Shown here in pieces: positions 10,801 through 20,516 of a stretch of DNA of 64,000 nt. Where the stretch lies: positions 30,814,001-30,878,000 of the forward strand of contig NC_091048.1 in assembly GCF_963966145.1 (NCBI RefSeq), read 5' to 3'. Within the stretch, counting starts at the first letter, position 1. Each line of letters starts with the position of its first letter. Both the position numbers and the translations under genes were made by a program. The stretch is from Tenebrio molitor. Its lineage: Eukaryota; Arthropoda; Insecta; Coleoptera; Tenebrionidae. Under the pieces are notes generated by a model that saw only the letters and a list, made by a program, of their open reading frames with translations, was not told the DNA's origin and made no database searches.

Positions 10801-13673
10801 TGACTCGACGACGCTCGCGCGCAACATGGAGCGCCGCCACAGTTTCGCGACGCGCTCAAGTTCAAGGGTGATGGAGGGGAACTGTCGAGTAGGGGGGCAA
10901 CGTCAAGAGGGGAGTCACGACCGTGGGTGCCGCTCTACGCCTGGCATTCGTTTGCGCCAATACGTTCGTTGTCCGTTGTAGTATCATACAACACTCACAC
11001 ACGTACACGCATCTAGACTGGAAGTTGGGAATGCCAGCTCGAGCGAATCGCACTCGCAGCCCGACGACAGTATATCGTGGTGCACATGTGATGGGTGAAA
11101 GTTGTGCGAGTAACGGCAATCAACGGTGCAAGATGGGCGAGGAGTTGCCCATATTGAAGGGCATACTCAACGGAGTGGTCGACTACCACAACGCACGTAT
11201 GTTTTATCATTATTTATAATTATTCGCACATATGTACGTATGTGCATACGTTATTTGTTGTGTATGTTTGGTGTATATTTTTTATTGCGCACTTTCTTCT
11301 CGACACGATTGACCTACAACACTTTCCTCCGCGTGAAAGCAAATTTCTCTCGCGCGTTCGATTCGTAATAGACAAGACACTTTCTCCGGGGTAACGGCCG
11401 ACAGATGTGGAGCAGCTGGCAGACCACCGAGCACCTGGATATTTCTTTTTTTTTTTAAATATGCTCTGCGGATTTTGTTTAAATACGTAACGTTGTCCCA
11501 TAGATGTGATGCACATTGAATTGTGATTATTTTGTTACAGCTGTGAGATTTGGACGCGTTCCGAAGAGAGAAAAAGCTCGCATTTTAGCGGCCATGCAAC
11601 AGAGTTCCAATTCACGCACGCTGGAGAAGGCGGTCGCCGCCGAACTCGAGGATGAACAGCGACTCCTGGCAACCGTCGTGAGGGCGCACATCGACACCTG
11701 CGACTTTACCAGAGAAAAAGTCGAGCCGATGTTGACTCGAGCTCGAGAACAGCCCTCCTACACGGCCTGTCCTCCGACACTGGTGAGTGTTTCCTCTCGT
11801 TTCGTATTTGCATTGCCAGACCGGACGACCTTGCATTCAAAGGACAAGCGGAAATGTTCGTCGAGGCTCTTTGCTTGCTTCTTCATCCCCCATTCGGAAC
11901 GATTTTGACTGACATTTGTTCAATTTGTTGCAGGCGTGCCCCCTAAATCCGAATCCTCAACCGCTGACCGGTCAACAGGAACTGTTGCAAGACTTTTCGA
12001 AGAGGTTTTCACCGGCCATCCGCGGCGTGGTCGAATTCGCGAAACGCATCCCGGGCTTTTCGCTGCTGGCCCAAGACGATCAAGTCACATTGTTAAAGGC
12101 CGGTGTGTTCGAAGTGTTGCTGGTGCGTCTCGCGTGCATGTTCGACACACAAACTTCCAGTATGATCTGTTTAAATGGACAAGTGTTGAAACGTGACTCT
12201 ATTCATAATAGTTCCAATGCTCGCTTTTTGATGGACTCAATGTTCGATTTTGCCGAAAGAATGAATGCGTTGCGTCTCTCCGATGCAGAAATTGGACTGT
12301 TCTGTTCAGTTGTCGTGATTGCTCCCGACAGGCCAGGTTTGAGGAATACGGAACTCATCGAAAAGATGCAAAATAAGTTGAAAACCGCGTTACAAAGCGT
12401 CGTCAATCAAAATCACCACAGTCAAACGCACATCATCGACGAGTTGATGAAGAAAGTTCCGGATCTTCGTACGTTGAACACGTTGCATTCTGAAAAACTG
12501 TTGGCTTTTAAAATGACAGAACAACAGCAAATGATGCAGCAGCAACAGCAGCACTTGTGGAGTTCTCCCATGGAAGAAGAAAGTAATAGTAAGAGTCCGA
12601 CGGCGTCGTCGTGGTCGTCATCGTCGGACGTGACCATGGACGAAGCGAAAAGTCCTCTCGGGTCGGTGTCCAGTACCGAGTCGATGTGTTCAACGGAGAT
12701 AACATCGTTGAACGATTATCATCAGTTGGGACATCATGTCAGTTCGAACGTGACGAACGCCCCCCTGTTGGCGGCAACCTTAGCCGGTGGAATTTGTCCT
12801 CATCGACATCGCGCCAATTCCGGATCGACATCGTCCGGCGACGACGAACTAGCGGCGACATCACATCTGATCCACAACGGTCTGACGATAACACCAGTGG
12901 CGAGGCCTCACGGTTCCCATCCCAGATTTCGAAAATTGGACTCGCCTAGCGATTCAGGAATCGAATCCGGTACAGAAAAAGTGGACAAACACAGCGCGCC
13001 CACTTCTCTGTGTTCCAGTCCGCGTTCCTCGATGGACGATCATCACATTGTCGAAGAGATGCCGGTGCTGAAGAGGGTGCTTCAAGCTCCCCCACTGTAC
13101 GACACCAATTTGTTGATGGACGAAGCGTACAAGCCCCACAAGAAATTCAGAGCGTTACGCAACAAAGATTCCGCCGAAGCTGAACCGGTGGTGGTGATGT
13201 CGCCCCAGCCCCAACAACAACAATCGTCGCTGTCGAGCACCCACTCGACGTTGGCAAAGTCGTTGATGGAAGGGCCTCGCATGACCGCCGAGCAGATGAA
13301 GAGGACGGACATCATTCACAATTACATAATGCGAGACGATCATCCCGTGGGAGTGGTGGCATCACCTTTGGTGACGGCCGTTCCGACTTCGTGTCCTTAC
13401 AAACTAAACAACGGATCGCTTCTGCAACCCGCTTGGGCGACGAGCGTCATCACCACGACCGGACGTCACCAGCAGCAGTGCAATTCACCACAAGAGTACA
13501 ACAGGATGTACCTGCAATCACCACATTCGACGTCGCCGGCACCGCCGGGATCGCCGCTCAAGATGGTCGAGTTGCAAGTCGACATCGCCGATTCCCAGCA
13601 ACCTCTCAACCTGTCCAAAAAGTCACCGTCCCCGTCACCCAGGCCGTTGAAGGTCGTCACGTTGGAGGTTTAA
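1782..13673 (+). CDS. Eip75B: Ecdysone-induced nuclear receptor E75 (A isoform spans five exons)
   Basis: The A isoform joins 1782-1884, 2092-2180, 7361-7505, 11541-11782 and 11934-13673, giving 2319 nt and 772 residues. Every junction is GT-AG and the phases match. The order is A-specific residues 1-34; a DNA-binding domain at 43-113 with zinc-binding Cys 43/46/60/63 and 80/86/96/99 and P-box CEGCKG; a hinge; a ligand-binding domain at roughly 205-395; a poly-Gln run near 395-405; and a long Ser/Pro/His-rich F region containing VLKRVLQAPPLYDTN and QPLNLSKKSPSPSP, both hallmarks of insect E75. E75 is an ecdysone primary-response receptor of the Rev-erb group. Its ligand-binding domain holds haem in Drosophila and responds to NO/CO, and it represses HR3. 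Other first exons give B- and D-type products. E75 identity is very secure; isoform starts are less so. Confidence 0.96.
2092..2180 (+). CDS. Eip75B: E75 exon encoding zinc finger 1
   Basis: Bases after the TTTTTTTCAG acceptor encode EFDGTTVLCRVCGDKASGFH and continue to the CEGCK P-box, ending in phase 0 at AAG/GTAGGA. The four finger-1 cysteines are present. This exon is used by A-type (and any C-type) transcripts and skipped by B- and D-type ones. The P-box contacts the AGGTCA half-site in this receptor group. Confidence 0.97.
5069..5516. mobile_element. 448-bp TIR element with a fragment of DUF4817 transposase, in E75 intron 1
   Basis: The ends read CAGGGTTATTCACGAGAGGG and its reverse complement, about 23 bp of near-perfect inverted repeat, each flanked by TA. 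Inside, at 5287, a short frame reads MLLIYGECGKNSVAAADV before a stop. The MLxIYGEC start is shared with the relic at 45620, so this is a small deletion derivative of the same transposon group. It cannot code for a transposase itself. Confidence 0.85.
6732..6760. promoter_or_regulatory. Pair of CRE-like sites (TGACGTAA, TGACGTCA) upstream of the B start
   Basis: TGACGTAA at 6732-6739 and the palindromic TGACGTCA at 6753-6760 match CREB/ATF-type bZIP sites. They lie about 500 bp upstream of the putative E75B start codon in a GC-richer block. Their use is inferred only from position and motif. Confidence 0.35.
7268..7360 (+). CDS. Eip75B: E75 B-type first coding exon, contiguous with the finger-2 exon
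   Basis: The ATG at 7268 reads MAVLNCYTESFAAK...SKKKKPRLQ and runs straight through the acceptor at 7360/7361 into GFFRRSIQQK with no intron. A transcript starting here would make a receptor with only zinc finger 2, which is the defining property of E75B in flies and moths. A lysine run just ahead of the finger could act as a nuclear signal. The ATG at 7251 opens a four-codon upstream ORF that stops at 7265, just before the start. No sequence match to a known E75B N-terminus was recognised, so the call rests on position, frame and precedent. Confidence 0.6.
7361..7505 (+). CDS. Eip75B: E75 exon encoding zinc finger 2
   Basis: The exon opens GFFRRSIQQKIQYRPCTKNQ and continues through the CQYCRLKKC core to GMSRD, ending one base into a codon at donor G/GTAAGC (7506). 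It holds the four finger-2 cysteines and the start of the C-terminal extension. Its sequence is effectively identical to that remembered from flies and moths. Both A- and B-type transcripts use it. Confidence 0.98.
8503..9418. mobile_element. 916-bp TIR element in E75 intron 3
   Basis: The left end (TACAAGATGAGTCTGGAGGA onward) and right end (ending CTCCCGACTCACTCTGTA) are imperfect inverted repeats of about 60 bp, both bordered by TA. The interior includes a decayed transposase C-terminal fragment on the plus strand. The size and ends suit a non-autonomous Tc1/mariner-like element. Confidence 0.8.
8965..9210 (+). pseudogene. Relic of a transposase C-terminus
   Basis: An 81-codon frame with no reliable start contains GWLKNEVYKVQVNIREALIR. 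This resembles the closing part of insect DDE transposases of the DUF4817/IS630 group, which typically read like FLWGxLKxxVYxxxVNTREEL. The DDE core and the N-terminal helix-turn-helix are missing. It sits inside the 8503-9418 element, so it is a decayed internal fragment rather than a host gene. Confidence 0.5.
9512..9908. mobile_element. 397-bp MITE in E75 intron 3
   Basis: Inverted ends starting ACAGGGTGTATTCGAATTCG pair with the right end (CGAATTCGGATACACCCT). Just inside, TTTGCGAGATAATC and its complement (GATTATCTCGCAAA) also pair, so the inverted repeat extends over about 110 bp of each arm with mismatches. TA flanks both ends. No coding potential. Confidence 0.82.
10089..10487. mobile_element. 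399-bp MITE in E75 intron 3
   Basis: Ends of about 52 bp are inverted repeats: CAGGGTTATTCAGTGTAAGG at the left and the complement of CAGGGTTATTCACTGGAGAG at the right, each followed by an AAATTTAATGTTATG block. TA borders both ends. The outer 11 bases match the 5069-5516 element, suggesting that the same transposase moved both. Confidence 0.87.
11133..11196 (+). CDS. Eip75B: E75 D-type first coding exon
   Basis: The ATG at 11133 encodes MGEELPILKGILNGVVDYHN followed by A and one base of the next codon. The donor is C/GTATGT (11197). Joined to the exon at 11541 it reads ...YHNAPVRFGRVPKREKARIL, matching the N-terminus remembered for the E75D isoform of other insects. It yields a receptor with no zinc fingers but a full ligand-binding domain, as expected for a protein that modulates partners without binding DNA. 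In-frame ATGs further upstream (near 11031 and 11091) exist, but the conserved block begins at 11133. Confidence 0.85.
11541..11782 (+). CDS. Eip75B: E75 hinge exon
   Basis: After the TTTGTTACAG acceptor, this exon completes the C-terminal extension (AVRFGRVPKREKARILAAMQ) and encodes the helical hinge (...EDEQRLLATVVRAHIDTCDF...), ending in phase 0 at CTG/GTGAGT. All isoforms share it, including the D type, which enters here. Confidence 0.97.
11934..13673 (+). CDS. Eip75B: E75 last coding exon: ligand-binding domain and F region
   Basis: This exon of 579 residues starts ACPLNPNPQPL after TTGTTGCAG. It contains the nuclear-receptor signature around IPGFSLLAQDDQVTLLKAG, the later helices (LFCSVVVIAPDRPGLRNTEL), then a Gln-rich stretch and about 370 residues of low-complexity F region. 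Conserved islands in the F region are KSPLGSVSSTES, RKLDSPSDSGIESG, EEMPVLKRVLQAPPLYDTN and VELQVDIADSQQPLNLSKKS. It ends LKVVTLEV at TAA 13671. The ligand-binding domain and F region share one exon. The F region is known to aid repression. Confidence 0.97.
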   Translation, partial: ACPLNPNPQPLTGQQELLQDFSKRFSPAIRGVVEFAKRIPGFSLLAQDDQVTLLKAGVFEVLLVRLACMFDTQTSSMICLNGQVLKRDSIHNSSNARFLMDSMFDFAERMNALRLSDAEIGLFCSVVVIAPDRPGLRNTELIEKMQNKLKTALQSVVNQNHHSQTHIIDELMKKVPDLRTLNTLHSEKLLAFKMTEQQQMMQQQQQHLWSSPMEEESNSKSPTASSWSSSSDVTMDEAKSPLGSVSSTESMCSTEITSLNDYHQLGHHVSSNVTNAPLLAATLAGGICPHRHRANSGSTSSGDDELAATSHLIHNGLTITPVARPHGSHPRFRKLDSPSDSGIESGTEKVDKHSAPTSLCSSPRSSMDDHHIVEEMPVLKRVLQAPPLYDTNLLMDEAYKPHKKFRALRNKDSAEAEPVVVMSPQPQQQQSSLSSTHSTLAKSLMEGPRMTAEQMKRTDIIHNYIMRDDHPVGVVASPLVTAVPTSCPYKLNNGSLLQPAWATSVITTTGRHQQQCNSPQEYNRMYLQSPHSTSPAPPGSPLKMVELQVDIADSQQPLNLSKKSPSPSPRPLKVVTLEV

Positions 13674-14615
13674 TTTCGTCCGATCGAGATCGAGACCGAG
13701 TTTAGTACAAAGTGGAGTGAGCGCCCGTCAGGTGAGGACTGTGAGCCACTTGACGTTAACAGTTTTTGGAAGGTGCCACTTGATCGATGTATTACAAACC
13801 AAATAATTTATAATCGCTGCACTAGCTATCTATTGTATCTGTCTCTGTATAACCAATGTGTTGATGTGTGAACAGTCAGTTTTATGTTGTAGTAGTTGTA
13901 GGATGGTCGGACCGACGGTGTCGCCGCCGTACGGTCAATTCTCATGTTCTCATGTAATTACTTCCGCCATTGTCGAAACAGCGTGCGTTTTGTACATAGT
14001 GGACCAACCCCGGCCCGCTGTTTCGACGCCCTTTCTGTAATAACTAGATAAGATTTCAGAATTAAACAATCACTAATTTAATGGCTACATATTGTAAATG
14101 AATATTTATGATTAAAAATAGTTATCGAAAAAACTGGCATCAGCACCAATCCTATGATAGATTTATAATAATTACAATATCATTTAAAACTAGTAATATC
14201 TATTATTATATGTATATGTGATAATTTTCTTGATAGGACATAATTGTGTATAAGTTTCGTGTTATGTATCTCAGTTTGTAAAGAGACTCGTTATTTTATA
14301 ATCGTTTCACGATCATTATCATCTTCACCACCATCGTTCGTGTTGTAGTATCACCGCCATTCTTATCATAGTCGGGCGAGTCGAGGAGGTGAGACTGAAG
14401 AAGGTGGCGGCCGTTTCGTACTAATCACTAAAAAACCCACACGTCCGATCTTCTACGCAAAGTCTCCGAACGCTCGTTCGCTCATTGGACAAGTTAGTTC
14501 TGCCCTCAACCGCGGCCCATCTTTCGATCAATGTTTATCTGATGATTGTGTGTAATTTTGTAAATTGGTAGCTTGTTGAGGCCGTCAGAATAAACCATGT
14601 CTTGGTGATATTATG
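13674..14615 (+). other. E75 3' UTR
   Basis: About 940 bp from the stop to just past an AATAAA at 14589-14594, which is followed by a GT-rich stretch (TGTCTTGGTGATATTATGTG) typical of a cleavage region. Several ATTTA motifs (for example around 14100) fit the short half-life expected of an early ecdysone-response mRNA. Confidence 0.7.
14589..14594 (+). terminator. E75 polyadenylation signal
   Basis: A canonical AATAAA followed within 20-30 bp by a GT-rich downstream element. It is the first such combination after the E75 stop codon; a weaker ATTAAA lies near 14062. Confidence 0.6.
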
Positions 14616-16766
14616 TGGTCGTTTCTATTTAAAAAAAAACCTTTCCCATAATGACGTTATTTTCCAATTTGTCATCCTCCAATAAAAGCAAAATGTGACG
14701 ATAACGAATATATTTAAACAATTCAACAACCTTGGCCTTGGTTCATGTACTTAACGCGTGTGTTGTCTCTGTACGCGGTAGAAATGAAGTGAAACAAAAA
14801 AATAACAAATACGAGGAAACCTCGTGGAGTAAACAATGTATGTAGTTTTCGCTAAAAAGAGAGACGCAAAACTGATACAGAGTGTGAAGGTTATGGAAAT
14901 AATAGACAAACAACGAGGAATCAATCACATTAAAATCTTTATTATCAAGGTCTAACGGTGACTATTTAATGTCAACGGACAAGGTTATCTGCTGCGCTAA
15001 AGGATTTCAGTCGAGGCAAGAAACTCGTATTTGCTAACGATGTGTTTATCGCATTTGAAATTTTAAAGTGATGGAAACGAGAAACGACGTCAAAACAAAA
15101 CGAAGCTATTCAAAAAATCGAATGTAGGTACACGGGTTACTGGATAATGAATAATTTTGTTACTTCATTGCTTTAACATTAAATGGAAGGAAGTTCCACG
15201 TACGATCTCGAAAAATGTGGGCAATCAAGATCAAGTTCATTTGGCACCGGTACCATCATCAATTGGCGACCTCAAAGTGTGAAATTTTGTTTGATGCATA
15301 CACGATGCTTTTTTCTGCCGTTTGTTTATTACGCGTTAGGAAAGTCCTCTCGGTAATAAACAGAGTATTTTTAAATATTTACATAAATCGTCCCTGGACC
15401 TTGAATAACGAATGAAATGTAATTTTTCCCCAAACTCCAAACCGCTCTGCGAACGCATATATTTGTCGTGGAACGACAATGCATCATCCATCACATTTCA
15501 AGGTTGTACAATCGTCCTAAACAGGATTGATTCATCTTCATTCCAGTTTTGACCGATGCAACCTTCTGATTCGTCTCTAGCGATAATAAATTAGTGCGGC
15601 TATCCTCTATGATAATCGTATTTATAGCTCGTTTGAAGGTTAGCTAACAATTACCAAAGATAATATTTGCTTGCTCTCTGTAGATATATCAGATACGTCA
15701 TTTCTCTGGATGAAACAATATAAGTGATGGAGCGTCAAGGACGGTGTATTTTTTTGTTTTTTAGACGTTCCTGTAAAATTGGGAGCTGAGGTCGTTCACC
15801 GCTCGTTGTAAAAAGAAATGTATTCTTGGATTCGGTAAATAAAATTGTTCACCTACGCGCAGCAGAGTGACAAACATCCAAAACAAATTCGGGACCATCG
15901 TTACGGACGATATCTGCATTTAAAATAACCAAATTGCACGGGATCGGTCTAAATTAGCCTGAAGAACTCAATTAAAACATCAAAATTATTCCGGTTGTTT
16001 TCGTGACTGCAGCCAACGAAAACACTGAAGAAGTTGCTTTTAAAAATATCGCCGATCACCTTTGTCATCGTCCTGAGAGTGTCGAATAGCGAGCAACAGT
16101 TCAATTCAAATTAAATCGTCCCCGACGTTAATACGAATATAACTCGCCCCACAGTGTGTGCGCCTTTAAGACGTTGTTAATTGTGGACAAATTATCTGAC
16201 AACCTCGCCTTTGATTAAGCCAAGGTTAGGAACGACTTCTCCGGTTGACATGTTTTTGGAAGAGACGGAAAATAGAGAACGAATGCATATCGAAAGGTGT
16301 TTATGTAGTGACTGTTTGCCGGGCTCAGAATTTTTTAAATAGATCCACTCACTGACAAGTTCCTTGGTGATACGCGTGTCGAGTTTTCGAATGCTCCTTT
16401 CCTCAGTGGAAAATTTCACGTTTGTCACCGCACCCTAAAGTCACAAGTGACTGAACACACTTCCGTCTGTCTAACCGAATTTGACAGGTGGTCATCGTCA
16501 ACCGACAATTTGGAAAACTATTAAATATCCACCCTGATCTGACTTGTTAAATCGCAATGGCACTTGGAGTCATAGTGATGTTGATTGTTTGACTCCATCA
16601 CGTCTTGGGAGAAATCGATCTATATCCAGCACCTGTGGCAGGTGCAACAACTAAAGTGACCAGATATTAAGTGCATCTGTCTTATTTTACAATAATTAGT
16701 AGGTCACAATTTAGTGGCTTAACAGATCACACCTGCATATTTACCAACAGGTCCATCTCACGTAGG
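14616..16766. other. Intergenic, downstream of E75
   Basis: No coding potential, RNA gene or inverted-repeat pair was recognised. The base composition is a little more balanced than in the repeats further on, so it may contain control DNA for E75. Confidence 0.45.
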
Positions 16767-16953
16767 TATACTCCGTACTCTGATAGATTGTACGTTTTTT
16801 GACAGAAGACAGACCCAGAGAGTAGTGTGGCGCGAATTAATCTGCAGGGATACAACGGTTTTCTACATAACGTGAAACAATTGGATGGAGAGTTTAGTAT
16901 TTTTCACTGCTTTATGTTTTGGAACTAGAATTTAAAAACGTACAATCTACATA
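16767..16953. mobile_element. Short MITE, uninterrupted copy of the family also at 53444
   Basis: It starts TATACTCCGTACTCTGATAG and ends ACGTACAATCTACATACC. Nearly all of its interior is repeated at 53444-53620. In this copy the point corresponding to 53619 is uninterrupted, making it the empty site for the element nested in the second copy. The right inverted end is shorter here than at 53893. Confidence 0.8.
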
Positions 16954-17842
16954 CCTATTTCATCTTCCTGCCATCCTGTACGAATATTTAGGTAACTATT
17001 TCAGTGATGTGCATCTCCCTCATATGTTAATCCTTGGTCTTTGACCGCGTGCTAAATTAATAGTTTCCTTATTAATGAATAGTTTCATCCTTGGTTATGT
17101 TTAAACAAGTGATTCACTAATTGAGCCGAATTAGAAAAGAAATTGTCAGGGCGTGTCAAAGGCAACAAAAGAAGCACGATGATGACCGTGAACATTCGTT
17201 GGCTGTTGGAGGGTTTTCGCCAAGAATCCTCTACGCTACGCGATGGGCCAACAACCGCACACGCATTTCCATCGGTATATTCAGTCGAATTCCAACCCAA
17301 CGCCATAAGCTCCATAGTTTCGTCGCTGGATAACAGACAGAAAGGAAACAAAGCGGCAATTAGACGGTCGACCTATGAATATTCAAACTCTACGGGATGC
17401 AATTTGGTGATGACAATTTGCAAATATGGAAGCTATTTATTGTTCATTATCACAATTGAATAGGGAGGGTTTGCTGCACGGGAAAAGAATTACTCTGGTG
17501 GATTAGATTTTCACGTAGGTGAACGTATTTCTATAACATTCAGTCGCCAAGCAATTAGAAAATGACCTCGGCCATTTTTAACTCAAGTACACGGCCATTT
17601 TACAGTGTCTATTGTAAATAATAATGGTGCAAACGTAGAGATATAATAAAGTTACCTAAATTAGAGTGCCGATGACGCAATGCGTTCCGTTCGCGTCAAA
17701 GTTAGGCCCTTCATAAACTGGTAACTACATTGGGAATTGAAATTTCCTTTTGGAATTACTTTTTAACATCACATGAGGAAACAAATTCGATACATTTCTA
17801 AAAAATAAAAAAATTATGATATAAAATAAATGTACACAAATG
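16954..17842. other. Intergenic spacer
   Basis: Nothing recognisable. Short overlapping frames at 17085-17463 on both strands have no domain and show no codon pattern favouring one strand. Confidence 0.4.
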
Positions 17843-18090
17843 CATCGTGTCAGCTAACAACGCGTCAAGTCGGAAATCAGCCCATTTCATTGGCTGATTC
17901 AAATCCAATTTTAAATATCCCCCAATCAGATCGCTTAACATTATGTTAACTTTAACAAGAACTTGACATCGTGTCAGCTAACAACGCGTCAAGTCGGAAA
18001 TCCGCCCATTTGATTGGCTGATTTAAATCCAATGTTAAATATCCCCCAATCAGATCGCTTGACAGTATGTTAACTTTCACAACGAATTGA
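17843..18090. repeat. Two 124-bp tandem repeat units
   Basis: Units at 17843-17966 and 17967-18090 both start CATCGTGTCAGCTAACAACG and include AAATATCCCCCAATCAGATC. They differ by a handful of bases, and a third unit begins (CATCG at 18091) before diverging. The 124-bp length and head-to-tail arrangement resemble a minimal satellite seed or a tandemly duplicated transposon end. Confidence 0.9.
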
Positions 18091-18111
18091 CATCGCTTTA
18101 TACAACCGGGC

Positions 18112-18362
18112 CTATGTATTTTTTTGTTCGACATTATCAGAATTTGAGAATTTTCTCCTTGTGAAAAAAGGCCCAATTTACACACGAACGAGTTGAATAC
18201 AACGTTTTTTTGTTCGATGAACCCCTTAAAGGCTCCAAATCGCTTAAAATCTTTCAAATTAGCTTGACGTTTCGTTTTGACAAGTTGTGACATTTATCAA
18301 AATCCGTTCACACAGGAGAAATTTCTCACATTCTGACAGTGTCGAACAAAAAAATGTATTTT
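18112..18362. mobile_element. 250-bp MITE next to the tandem repeat
   Basis: Inverted ends of about 50 bp: the left contains ATTTTTTTGTTCGACATTAT and the right contains its complement ending GTCGAACAAAAAAATG. They extend inward through the TTTGAGAATTTTCTCC and GGAGAAATTTCTCACA blocks. No coding sequence. Confidence 0.8.
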
Positions 18363-18618
18363 ATACTCGTATTTTCGTTTCCCAAATGTCCTCCTAATAA
18401 AGGTAGATTTTGATTGGAACTTTGCATTAAATAAATATTCACTACGTCCTTACTTACACTCATTCCCTACAACCTACAATACTTAATGACAACGTCAGTC
18501 AATTCAAAGTAGGGTTACAAACAGATAATTTACATTTCACATTAAAAGTCAAGACAGTGATGTTGATGTCCCTTTTTTTTTGTTCCCAATAGTATGAGTT
18601 TTTTTTTTGGAAAGCGAT

Positions 18619-19248
18619 GGTCGCGACCAATAAATTTTTGACACTAGTAGGTACTAGTGTCATCGTGCTGTCATACATTCTAAAATGACCTTTGTGTATT
18701 ATGTAATAATCTTAAAACTTTGATTGTTGTGTTAATTTTGAAACTGTGAATGTCAGATTTACCGGCAAAACATTCAAGAAGTTTTAAAAATCAGACAAAT
18801 GGAATAGAACGAGGTTTTAATTAATAAAAGATAGAAAATAAATAAATAAAAACTATGAACTTAATATTTTGTTATCGCTCATATTGACAAATTGTACAGC
18901 GTGATCAACAATGACTAAGTCTGTTGGCAATGAAGCAATTGAAAAGTACTGTTGTTTTTTGTCTGGCAAGTGGCACTGATCGGATGTTTCAACTCGAGAC
19001 GACATTTTAAAAACATTTTTGGTTATACCGGTTATGTTTATGCTGTTGAACATTTGATGGTAAATTTCAAATTTGCCAAATTTCATTGTTACCAACAGAT
19101 TTAGTCATTCTTGATCACACCGTAGATAAATTTGACAACAATTTCATCATTTATGTCTCATGTGTGACAATTTCAATAAAGCATGATTTAGAGTATTTTT
19201 TTTATATGACAGAAAAATGATGTCCAAAATTTAATGATCGCAATAGCA
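18619..19248 (-). mobile_element. MITE family M1, copy 1 (inverted, longer)
   Basis: The outer ends (TCGCGACCAATAAATTTTTG and the complement of TTTTGGACATCA) and long internal stretches match copies at 26739-27109 and 37779-38142 in opposite orientation. Matching stretches include AAATGGAATAGAACGAGG and its neighbours. This copy is about 260 bp longer than the others because of an internal segment they lack. Confidence 0.72.
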
Positions 19249-20504
19249 CCTTCATACTGTGGTATGAAAGAAAGATTCGGTTTTTCTTTATCGAACAGTA
19301 CAAAGACATTTATGAACATAAAGAGTCAAATGCGAGGGAATTTAATTTTTAAACAATAAGCTGTTATTAAACTTAATTTGCCACTCTAAATGTGTATCGG
19401 ATAAAATTCATACATTTGTACACAACAGTATGGGATAGATGTAATAGTGGAACTGAAATAAAATAAGGTGTATGGACTATGGAGACTGAAAGTTTCGAAA
19501 CTGCGATTTTTCCACTTGCCGGGGCAAAAAATTAACAGTTACAGTCCATGTGGGCTGATACCTTCACAAAACACTTCCTGATGTATCTGATTTTATTAAT
19601 AGTCAGATATGCAACGCATGTGCAGACAATTTAGTTTAACCTTGGCCTCACAATAAATTTGTTATTTTTATCACCGGAAAATTAAAATTATTCCAATTAA
19701 AACCGGCCGACATTAATGTTATTGAACTGATAACGTTTTTAAATCGTAAAAAACAATAGGAATTAATGACGCAATTAGCTACTAATAAACATGTGTCGCA
19801 ATCGCATAACAAGAAAAAAATATTTTGCGCTTCAAACGGTCGGCATTATCTGTGGTGTACTCGTATAATGTGATCCCGATCACGGCCGGTGCTTTGGCAT
19901 CTTGAATTGCAAAAATTTTCTAAAATCCAAAGGGTGAAGTTCAAGTTTAGCAGCACGTCAGCGAACGTCGTCCTAGTAACGGTCTCCACCCTGCGTGACG
20001 TAATTGTGACGCACGTCGTCCCGACGCAACAATCTAGCCTTGGCCGATCAGTCGATACGCGTTGTGTGACATTGGCCATCAATTTCATCAATCCGAACCA
20101 CATTTTAAACGCGTACTGATGTCCATTATCTATCCGAAAATCACATCTGCCGCCGCATCTGTTCAAGGCCCCTCAACTGCGCACAAAACGGAAACCATCG
20201 GACCTGTTGTTTTCTCGGAAAACTTCGAGATCACGTTGGTTTTCCTGTAATAGCGACGCACATTCTGACTCATGTTATCTGAGATAATGCATGCGATACG
20301 ACTTCCTCCTACGTTCCCATTATAATAAATAATTCCCCACGAATTTTCACATTTTTTCGCAATTTGTTTGCGCAATAAATCAGCCAGAACGCCCGTGAAA
20401 AACCCACGCCGCGGCGCGGTGGGGGAAATTAGGAAGCTTGCGCGAGCTTTCCACCAACCCTTCACGACCGACCTTCATACACCCCGAGTTGGAGGGGACG
20501 TGCC

Positions 20505-20516
20505 GAACCTTGACCT
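20505..20516 (-). promoter_or_regulatory. Candidate nuclear-receptor element AGGTCAAGGTTC
   Basis: Read on the minus strand, AGGTCAAGGTTC is two half-sites placed directly head to tail. A second direct arrangement, AAGGTCGGTCA, lies close by near 20554. These suit monomer-binding receptors such as FTZ-F1, ERR or Rev-erb-type proteins. The motif is short, so chance occurrence is possible. Confidence 0.3.

Larger units (their letters stand above)
7506..11132. other. E75 intron 3 region with three TIR elements
   Basis: This intron carries elements at 8503-9418, 9512-9908 and 10089-10487, which together make up nearly half its length. The remaining DNA is AT-rich except for 10600-11130, a GC-richer block just before the D-type exon that likely includes its promoter and 5' UTR. 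No other coding exon was recognised. Confidence 0.6.
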
